Source: Pseudomonadales bacterium (GTDB taxonomy: Bacteria > Pseudomonadota > Gammaproteobacteria > Pseudomonadales > Pseudohongiellaceae). Taken from it: a DNA stretch of 5,260 nt. A program made the position numbers and the translations under genes. Below, piece by piece: positions 1-4,325 of this stretch. Each line of letters opens with the position of its first letter. Positions within the stretch are counted from its first letter, which is position 1. The stretch lies in the NCBI GenBank assembly GCA_022360535.1, contig JAKSCP010000478.1:1-5260 (forward strand). Reading direction: 5' to 3'. The notes beneath the pieces were generated by a model, which saw nothing but the letters and a program-made list of their open reading frames with translations, ran no database searches and was not told the DNA's origin.

Positions 1-117
1 GTCTCCGCAGGCTGGCGCGCCAACCATACCGGTACCCACATTGACATCTTCGTCATCGAGTTTGCCAACGTTTCTTGGGTTTTCGTAGTGATCTATAACC
101 TTGTCTGAGTACGCCAT
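1..117 (-). CDS. iscU: IscU, iron-sulfur cluster assembly scaffold (partial, N-terminal 39 codons)
   Basis: IscU is the cytoplasmic scaffold on which [2Fe-2S] clusters are assembled from sulfur delivered by IscS, then passed on with help from the HscA/HscB chaperones. Translating leftwards from the ATG at 117-115 gives a protein starting MAYSDKVIDHYENPRNVG, the family's hallmark N-terminus, and continuing to the conserved PACGD motif. Cys37 is the first cluster ligand and sulfur acceptor, and Asp39 is the residue that tunes cluster transfer. The window ends right after the Asp39 codon, so the remaining ligands (about Cys63, His105 and Cys106 in the family) cannot be checked. A purine-rich ribosome binding site (GAGAGG) lies about 5 bases before the ATG. 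The gene follows iscS after a 35-base gap on the same strand, as in the canonical iscRSUA order. Identification is very secure; completeness is unknown. Confidence 0.97.
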   Translation of the reverse strand, partial: MAYSDKVIDHYENPRNVGKLDDEDVNVGTGMVGAPACGD

Positions 118-152
118 GTTTTCCTCTCTATAGGCCGGTTATGTCGGTAAAT

Positions 153-1367
153 TTAATGCGCTGCCCACTGGACCTGATCCAGATCGACGCCGTCTTTGTA
201 CATATCCCAAAGTGGAGAAAGTTCACGTAACTTGGCAACCGCCTCGCGAATCTTCCCAATGGCATAGTCTATTTCTTCTTCAGTGGTAAAACGTCCCACT
301 GAAATACGTAATGAGCTATGGGCCAGTTCATCATTGAGCCCTATCGCTCTCAGCACATAGGAAGGCTCAAGACTGGCGGAAGTACAGGCGGAGCCAGAGG
401 AGACTGCCAGGTCTCTCAGCGCCATCATCAGGGACTCACCTTCAACAAAGTTGAAGCTGATGTTCAAATTGCCTGCCACACGGTGATCGATGTCGCCATT
501 CACATAGACTTCTTCCATGTCCTTGAGCCCATCAAGCAAGCGATTTCTAAGGGCAAGAATACGCGCGCTCTCTGTGTGCATTTCTTCTTTAGCAATACGA
601 AAAGCTTCACCCATGCCGACGATTTGATGAGTTGCCAGGGTGCCAGAACGCATGCCGCGCTCATGACCGCCTCCGTGAATCTGTGGTTCGATTCGAACTC
701 TGGGCTTGCGTCTCACGTATAAGGCTCCGATGCCTTTCGGTCCATAGATTTTGTGCGAAGTCATCGACATAAGATCGACCTGCATCGAGTCAAGGTCGAT
801 GTCGATCTTTCCGGTGCTTTGCGCAGCATCGACATGGAAGATCACACCCTTTTCTCGAGTGACTTTGCCAATAGCTTCGATGTCATTAATCACTCCAATC
901 TCATTGTTCACATGCATTAGCGAAACGAGAGTGGTATCGGGCCGAATCGCGGCAGCGACTACTTCCGGTGAGATTAAACCTTTGTCATCTGGATCGAGAT
1001 AGGTGACTTCGTAGCCCTCGCGCTCTAGCTGACGGCAGCTATCCAAAACCGCTTTGTGCTCTATCTTGGAAGTGATGATGTGCTTACCCTTTTTGCTATA
1101 AAAGTGGGCTGCACCTTTAATAGCCAGGTTATCGGATTCAGTCGCACCCGAGGTCCAGACGATTTCCCGTGGATCGCAGTTCACCAGGTCAGCCACATGC
1201 CGGCGAGCGGTTTCAACGGCTTCCTCCGCTTTCCATCCCAACATATGAGATCGGGAAGCTGGATTACCGTAGTTCCCTTCCAGGGTCAGACACTCCATCA
1301 TCTTCTCAGCCACTCTAGGATCGACAGGCGAGGTGGATGAATAATCGAGATAAATTGGAACTTGCAT
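153..1367 (-). CDS. iscS: IscS, pyridoxal phosphate-dependent cysteine desulfurase
   Basis: IscS converts L-cysteine to L-alanine and holds the sulfur as a persulfide. It supplies IscU for Fe-S clusters and, in relatives, TusA and ThiI for tRNA thiolation and thiamine synthesis. It is a cytoplasmic homodimer. The 404 codons equal the length of the E. coli enzyme. Visible landmarks are the N-terminal YLDYSSTSPVDPRV segment, the SGATESDNLAIKG cofactor loop (about residues 73-85), His104 in the KIEHKAV motif that stacks on the cofactor, Asp180 and Gln183 (HVDAAQS), Lys206 in the SHKIYGPKG motif as the Schiff-base lysine, and the mobile loop SSGSACTSASLEPSYVLRA with catalytic Cys328. The C-terminus PLWDMYKDGVDL is the IscU/TusA-binding end typical of group I enzymes. 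The ATG at 1367 is preceded by a strong AAGGAGG 11 bases upstream. The gene lies 36 bases after iscR and is presumably co-transcribed under IscR control. It looks intact. Confidence 0.99.
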   Translation of the reverse strand: MQVPIYLDYSSTSPVDPRVAEKMMECLTLEGNYGNPASRSHMLGWKAEEAVETARRHVADLVNCDPREIVWTSGATESDNLAIKGAAHFYSKKGKHIITSKIEHKAVLDSCRQLEREGYEVTYLDPDDKGLISPEVVAAAIRPDTTLVSLMHVNNEIGVINDIEAIGKVTREKGVIFHVDAAQSTGKIDIDLDSMQVDLMSMTSHKIYGPKGIGALYVRRKPRVRIEPQIHGGGHERGMRSGTLATHQIVGMGEAFRIAKEEMHTESARILALRNRLLDGLKDMEEVYVNGDIDHRVAGNLNISFNFVEGESLMMALRDLAVSSGSACTSASLEPSYVLRAIGLNDELAHSSLRISVGRFTTEEEIDYAIGKIREAVAKLRELSPLWDMYKDGVDLDQVQWAAH

Positions 1368-1378
1368 ACTACTTAAGG

Positions 1379-1385
1379 CCTCCTT
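1379..1385 (-). promoter_or_regulatory. Ribosome binding site of iscS
   Basis: Read on the minus strand this is AAGGAGG, a full anti-16S match, with an 11-base spacer to the ATG at 1367. The spacer is slightly long, but there is no competing start, and the next residues (MQVPIYLDYS) align with the N-terminus of known IscS. It is much stronger than the weak site before iscR, which fits a higher need for enzyme than for regulator from one mRNA (inference). Confidence 0.75.
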
Positions 1386-1403
1386 TTCTGGCCTGCTTCA
1401 ATC

Positions 1404-1910
1404 TCACATGCCAGTGGCAGTGATTTGAAGATCACTAACTTCTTTAAGTTCGATGTTGTCGTTCAATAATAATTGTTTGCGGTCCTGATGTTCCGCAATA
1501 CGTTTGATTTCGCTCTTGGCGACCAGGTCAGCGAGACTAATGCCTTCAAGAAAGCTGTGAATCTGCTCACTCAGGTCTTCCCACAGATAGTGGGTTAAAC
1601 AGGTTTCGCCGTCCTGGCAATCGCCAGCACCCTGGCATTTAGTTGAATCTACGGATTCGTTGACGGCATCGATTATCTGAGCGATGAAAATAGCATCGGA
1701 ACTGCGTTCCAACTCGTAGCCGCCACCGGGACCGCGCACACTGCTCACCAAAGAACTGCGGCGCAATTTGGCAAACAACTGCTCCAAATACGATAGGGAA
1801 ATGGCCTGACGCTGGGAGATGTCTGCCAGGCTAATTGGGCCTCTGTCCTTATGCAGGGCCAGATCGAGCATGGCCGTGACTGCATATCGGCCTTTAGTAG
1901 TTAAGCGCAT
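1404..1910 (-). CDS. iscR: IscR, Rrf2-family [2Fe-2S] transcriptional regulator of Fe-S biogenesis
   Basis: IscR senses Fe-S cluster status: the [2Fe-2S] form represses the isc operon, while the cluster-free form controls other targets such as suf. The 168-residue product opens with the family signature MRLTTKGRYAVTAMLDLAL, then the winged helix with the recognition helix ISLSYLEQLFAKLR. Glu43 in that helix is the residue that restricts apo-IscR to type 2 sites. The wing VSSVRGPGGGY (about residues 55-65) and the C-terminal helix follow. The cluster ligands Cys92, Cys98, Cys104 and His107 are all at the E. coli positions. The last 30 or so residues are a divergent tail, making the protein six residues longer than the E. 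coli one. It is the first gene of iscRSU and has its own promoter with an IscR operator, so it is expected to repress itself. The ATG at 1910 fits the invariant MRLT start, though the ribosome site upstream (GCGAG) is weak. Confidence 0.98.
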   Translation of the reverse strand: MRLTTKGRYAVTAMLDLALHKDRGPISLADISQRQAISLSYLEQLFAKLRRSSLVSSVRGPGGGYELERSSDAIFIAQIIDAVNESVDSTKCQGAGDCQDGETCLTHYLWEDLSEQIHSFLEGISLADLVAKSEIKRIAEHQDRKQLLLNDNIELKEVSDLQITATGM

Positions 1911-1943
1911 CTGATAACTCGCTACAGTGAATCTGGTAGGCGA

Positions 1944-1972
1944 ATTATCAAATACCTAAGTAATTTAGTCAA
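1944..1972 (-). promoter_or_regulatory. Sigma70-type promoter of the iscRSU operon
   Basis: On the minus strand there is a TTGACT -35 box at 1972-1967 and a GATAAT -10 box at 1949-1944, separated by exactly 17 bases. Both boxes are one mismatch from consensus. Transcription would start near 1937, giving a leader of about 27 bases before the iscR ATG. The -35 box sits inside the IscR operator, the arrangement expected for repression by holo-IscR. Boxes and spacing are seen directly; the start site is inferred. Confidence 0.85.
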
Positions 1973-1976
1973 GTAT
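1952..1976 (-). promoter_or_regulatory. IscR type 1 operator overlapping the iscR -35 box
   Basis: The 25-base segment reads ATACTTGACT then AAATTACTTAGGTAT on the minus strand. Against the type 1 IscR consensus as I remember it (ATA-S-YYGACT-R-WWW-Y-AGTC-RR-S-TAT) it matches at 23 of 25 positions; the two misses are both in the right-hand AGTC core. The outer ATAC/GGTAT ends are the imperfect dyad. [2Fe-2S]-IscR bound here would block the -35 box. E. coli has two such sites at iscR; only one is clear here. Confidence 0.82.
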
Positions 1977-1999
1977 TAGCTGCGCTGGACCAACCCTTA

Positions 2000-2020
2000 A
2001 AACCGCAGGAAAGATGCGGT
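2000..2020 (-). terminator. Weak Rho-independent terminator after the DinB-like gene
   Basis: On the minus strand, two bases past the DinB-like stop codon, an ACCGCA / TGCGGT 6-bp perfect stem encloses a 7-base loop and runs into a short TTTT stretch. The T tract is short, so termination is probably partial. It separates the DinB-like gene from the iscR promoter 25-50 bases downstream, which supports treating isc as an independent transcript. Confidence 0.5.
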
Positions 2021-2022
2021 GC

Positions 2023-2565
2023 TCAGGAGCGTTCGAAGACAATAGTCGATGGCGCCTTGCCGAAATCCTGGTCCAGTGAATAGCCGAGATCTCTCGCTAT
2101 CATGCCGATAATGGCCAGGTGATGGGTGGTGTGAGTTATGAGACTCATCAATTCACGAGCCACAGTACTGGTGATGATCACTTTCGGGCTCAGATGATGC
2201 ACGGTTTCAGTCACTTCAAGCTCTGTACTCCCGGCCGAAGCCAGATCCTGTAAACGCCGGGAGATTGACGCCACAGCGAAGCGAGCCGCTTGCAGGTTGG
2301 CCTCAATAGACTTGTCCCGCTTGCGTGCGTCATAGTCTATAGTGCCCGCCGGCAAGCCGTGAAAGAAACACTGGAAACGGTCCAGGATGTGCCGCATGTG
2401 GGCCCCAATTGAGGACACTCCCTCTCGAGATTCGCAATAGGACACCTCGGAGAGTTGCTGTAACAATTGCTCACATTGATTGATGCAATGCATGCAACCG
2501 TTACTTAGTTTTTCCAGCTGCGCGGAATCTGATTCAGGCGAGCTGACTGCAGAAGAATTGTTCAT
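2023..2565 (-). CDS. DinB/YfiT-fold putative metal-dependent protein, function unknown
   Basis: This is probably a four-helix-bundle protein of the DinB/YfiT superfamily, whose members bind a divalent metal through about three histidines; some are thiol transferases or hydrolases and most have no known role. From the ATG at 2565 the product has 180 residues. The conserved blocks are SIGAHMRHILDRF (about residues 52-64), the IDYDARKRDKSIE segment (about 76-88), the ELMSLITHTTHHLAIIGMIA helix (about 139-158) and a C-terminal FGKAPSTI motif. Likely ligands are His56 with His145 and His149. A CMHCINQC cluster (Cys24, Cys27, Cys31) near the N-terminus is unusual and could bind metal or be redox active (inference). 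A TTG at 2598 would add 11 residues, but GG is jammed against it with no ribosome-site spacing, so I prefer the ATG, which itself lacks a clear ribosome site. The gene lies directly upstream of iscR on the same strand. It looks intact. Confidence 0.82.
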   Translation of the reverse strand: MNNSSAVSSPESDSAQLEKLSNGCMHCINQCEQLLQQLSEVSYCESREGVSSIGAHMRHILDRFQCFFHGLPAGTIDYDARKRDKSIEANLQAARFAVASISRRLQDLASAGSTELEVTETVHHLSPKVIITSTVARELMSLITHTTHHLAIIGMIARDLGYSLDQDFGKAPSTIVFERS

Positions 2566-2629
2566 GGGCAGAGCATTACCGTGTAGTAGCACAACCAACC
2601 TACTAATGATCAGTTCTGCCAGAAAAATT

Positions 2630-2638
2630 ACTATAGCA
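2630..2638 (-). promoter_or_regulatory. Possible extended -10 promoter of the DinB-like gene
   Basis: On the minus strand TGCTATAGT is an extended -10 element (TGn plus a hexamer one base from TATAAT). No recognisable -35 lies 16-18 bases upstream, which extended -10 promoters can tolerate. Transcription would begin near 2622, about 57 bases before the preferred ATG at 2565. Motif seen directly; promoter activity is inferred. Confidence 0.35.
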
Positions 2639-2660
2639 TATCGCCAGAAGGCCTACTATT

Positions 2661-2703
2661 TGGGGTCTATTCCCCTGGTCCCCTGGGGCTATCCCCTCCC
2701 CTG
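2661..2703. repeat. Imperfect tandem repeat, C-rich on plus, potential G-quadruplex on minus
   Basis: Two adjacent imperfect copies of about 20 bases (2661-2683 and 2684-2703) share the pattern TGGGG-(T)CTAT(T)-CCCCT-CCCC. On the minus strand four runs of GGGG (2701-2698, 2696-2693, 2683-2680 and 2675-2672) are separated by loops of 1, 9 and 4 bases. That could form a four-tier G-quadruplex, with one loop longer than the usual limit of 7. The GGGG and CCCC runs within each copy could instead pair as small 4-bp hairpins. The repeat lies between two divergent genes, roughly 35-65 bases upstream of the possible DinB-like -10 element. The remainder of the intergenic stretch (2704-2807) has a small CCCG/CGGG hairpin at 2713-2724 and no convincing promoter for the rightward gene. 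Confidence 0.6.
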
Positions 2704-2807
2704 TAGAGACCTCCCGTTGCCGGGGTTTCTTACAGATGATTTCAGGGCAAGTTCATAGCTGTTATTGTAGTCGGCTTCGCCCTCCGAAAACTGAACCCGA
2801 AGACTGA

Positions 2808-3641
2808 ATGAAACCCGACCTGCATTGCCATAGTCATTTCTCAGATGGAAAACACACACCCGCTTTCCTCATAGAAAAAGCCATCGCCAATGGCATTAGC
2901 CATCTGGCCATTACAGATCATGATTGCATCACCTGGAAAACAGGCGGTGATTGGGAAGTACAAGACTTGCAACTCATTCCAGGAGTGGAAATCTCTGCGC
3001 AATGGCAAGAGAAGGAGGTTCATATTGTTGGCTTGTTTATCGATCCAGCAGACTCCGCACTTAACCGCATGCTGGAAGATCAGAGACTCGCGCGCAGAAA
3101 GCGCATTACCGCCATGGACCAATGCCTGCAAAAATTTGGGATTGAAGGTTTGGTCTCCTATCTCGAACAACTCCCGTGCCTAGCCTGGACCCGCAGTCAT
3201 GTTGCAGAATTTTTGGTCAAAGGAGGTCATTGCAAAAACTGGGACCAGGCTTTTAAACGATTTCTATCACGCCGAGGTAAAGCCTATGTCCCGATTCAGT
3301 GGACCGCCTTAGAAGATGTTGTGCGACTGATCAGAGCTGCTGGTGGCGTAGCCGTGCTTGCCCACCCTGGCCGCTATGCCTTGAGCAAAACAAAACTGAG
3401 CGGACTGGTGAGCGAGTTTGTTGCCGCTGGTGGTGAAGCCTTAGAGGGGTCCTACGGTAATATCGATCCAAAAACTAAAAAACTTATTGCCGAAAAAGCC
3501 GATGCTGAGAATCTATATGTTTCAGTCGGCTCTGATTTCCATGATGCCGAAAGACATTGGACCGACATAGGTAAGGCACCGGCTCTGGACAGAACGTCCA
3601 CAAAAAATGCCATCTGGAATCATCCGAGATGGCATTTTTGA
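2808..3641 (+). CDS. rnm: RNase AM (Rnm/YciV/TrpH-type), PHP-domain 5'-3' exoribonuclease / nucleoside 3',5'-bisphosphate phosphatase
   Basis: The E. coli relative is a cytoplasmic PHP phosphoesterase that trims 5' ends of rRNA precursors and hydrolyses nucleoside 3',5'-bisphosphates (pAp) using a multinuclear metal site. The 277-residue product matches that family from end to end (E. coli: 293). Expected metal ligands are all visible: His6 and His8 in DLHCHSHFSDG with Asp13, Asp37-His38 in AITDHD, Glu61 in LIPGVEIS, His72 in EVHIVGL, His131 in TRSHVAEFLV, His186 in VLAHPGRY, and Asp243 and His245 in VGSDFHD. The inserted region with TRSH, then FKRFLSRRGKAYVP, is the family-specific lid domain (about residues 95-165). 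The ATG at 2808 places the first PHP motif at the usual distance, although no good ribosome site precedes it. The last 13 codons double as a terminator hairpin. It is divergent from the DinB-like gene and convergent with the zinc-ribbon gene. Older annotations use the name trpH without evidence of a tryptophan role. Confidence 0.93.
   Translation: MKPDLHCHSHFSDGKHTPAFLIEKAIANGISHLAITDHDCITWKTGGDWEVQDLQLIPGVEISAQWQEKEVHIVGLFIDPADSALNRMLEDQRLARRKRITAMDQCLQKFGIEGLVSYLEQLPCLAWTRSHVAEFLVKGGHCKNWDQAFKRFLSRRGKAYVPIQWTALEDVVRLIRAAGGVAVLAHPGRYALSKTKLSGLVSEFVAAGGEALEGSYGNIDPKTKKLIAEKADAENLYVSVGSDFHDAERHWTDIGKAPALDRTSTKNAIWNHPRWHF
3602..3640. terminator. Bidirectional Rho-independent terminator overlapping the rnm stop codon
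   Basis: AAAAATGCCATCT (3603-3615) and its exact complement AGATGGCATTTTT (3627-3639) form a 13-bp perfect inverted repeat around an 11-base loop. In plus-strand RNA the stem ends in a U5 tract; in minus-strand RNA it ends in a U6 tract, so it can stop both rnm and the convergent zinc-ribbon gene. It lies entirely within the rnm reading frame: the T tract supplies the final Phe codon and the first base of the TGA stop. Structure seen directly; termination is inferred but strongly expected. Confidence 0.85.
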
Positions 3642-3651
3642 ATACTACTAT

Positions 3652-3668
3652 CCAGCACAAAGTGCTGG
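3652..3668. other. Small perfect hairpin between convergent genes
   Basis: CCAGCAC and GTGCTGG flank an AAA loop (7-bp perfect stem), 10 bases past the zinc-ribbon stop codon in its direction of transcription. No T tract follows it on either strand, so alone it is not an intrinsic terminator. It may protect a 3' end, or aid termination at the larger hairpin at 3602-3640. Confidence 0.5.
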
Positions 3669-3678
3669 CTGTTAGGAA

Positions 3679-4065
3679 CTAGCGACGTTTCAGGGACGAT
3701 ACAACATCTCTGAAAATATCGAGTAGAGTTTCATGTTTATAGTCAGTGAATTCTCCAGCATCCATAAACATACCGTGTTCTTCGCAAACCTCATACTCGA
3801 GATGCTTCTGCTTGGGATCGTTTACTTTTTTCATGGGCTTGCCACAGCGGGGACATTGAATATCTCTTACAGTGTTGTAGGTCTTACCGACTTCGGGGTC
3901 GCCGCTGTCGGCGAACTCCGCCATCCAATCACCTTTTAGTTGCTCTGCCTCACCCTTATCGAACCAAAGACCGTTGCAGCTATTGCACTTATCAATAACC
4001 ACCTGACCATGTAAGGTCTCTATCTTCAGTTCCTGCATCTCAGAATTGCACTTGGGGCAGTCCAT
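3679..4065 (-). CDS. Double zinc-ribbon protein of the zf-TFIIB type, function unknown
   Basis: This small soluble protein of 128 residues has two zinc-ribbon-like modules. The first fits the bacterial zf-TFIIB pattern: CPKC (Cys3, Cys6), then CNSC (Cys27, Cys30), followed by the diagnostic NGLWFDKGEAEQL stretch. The second is a diverged copy: CPRC (Cys71, Cys74), then Cys94 and His97 in VCEEHGMFMDAGEFTDY, keeping the G-x-F/W-x-D-x-GE signature but with His in place of the fourth Cys. Two zinc ions are therefore expected. Despite the name, bacterial members are not known to act as transcription factors, and I cannot assign a role. The start is secure: AAGGAG sits 6 bases before the ATG at 4065. 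The tail ends in a basic SLKRR. It is on the same strand as the coiled-coil gene upstream but separated by 260 bases, so shared transcription is uncertain. It is convergent with rnm. Confidence 0.88.
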   Translation of the reverse strand: MDCPKCNSEMQELKIETLHGQVVIDKCNSCNGLWFDKGEAEQLKGDWMAEFADSGDPEVGKTYNTVRDIQCPRCGKPMKKVNDPKQKHLEYEVCEEHGMFMDAGEFTDYKHETLLDIFRDVVSSLKRR

Positions 4066-4325
4066 CTCTATCTCCTTAGCTGCATCTCACTGCTTTATTC
4101 TTGTGAGGGGAAACTGCCTGGCAGCGCTCAGGTGCACCAACTCCCCCATAACGCGGCATTCTAAAGGATAACCCAGCGCAAGACCAAGCCCGATTTCAGC
4201 AATGTAACCATTCCACACACATCCTACTTGCAAGGATTTACACACCGAAATTGTGGTTTCGATGGTTGATAATTGAGATGTAGTAGAAGGCGTAACCAAT
4301 TCGGCTGAATCGCTGTGAATCCCAC
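4066..4325. other. Intergenic stretch upstream of the zinc-ribbon gene, no convincing gene
   Basis: This 260-base gap follows the coiled-coil gene's stop. A minus-strand open frame (4087-4389) crosses it but begins 64 bases inside the coiled-coil gene, lacks a ribosome site and has no recognisable motif, so I do not call it. On the minus strand a TAGAAT hexamer near 4161-4156 with TTGGTC 18 bases upstream (4185-4180) is a weak promoter candidate for the zinc-ribbon gene. A CTTGCAAG palindrome at 4227-4234, bounded by ATCCT/AGGAT arms, is the only notable dyad. The AAGGAG ribosome site of the zinc-ribbon gene is at 4072-4077. No intrinsic terminator follows the coiled-coil gene. Confidence 0.5.

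Noticed and set aside
318..722. Plus-strand open frame opposite iscS
   Set aside because: It lies entirely within the unmistakable iscS gene on the other strand; its composition is that of a reverse-complement shadow.
2566..2598. TTG start adding 11 residues to the DinB-like protein
   Set aside because: There is no ribosome site at a workable distance, and the added residues (MVVLLHGNALP) do not belong to the conserved fold. The ATG at 2565 was preferred, with some doubt.
2713..2724. CCCG/CGGG mini-hairpin followed by TTTCTT, terminator-like on the plus strand
   Set aside because: The stem has only 4 bp plus a wobble, no plus-strand gene ends before it, and the T tract is interrupted.
2480..2758. 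Plus-strand open frame of 92 codons antisense to the DinB-like gene and running through the G/C-rich repeat
   Set aside because: It is a shadow of the DinB-like gene; the product is low-complexity Pro/Leu/Ser-rich and no ribosome site was seen.
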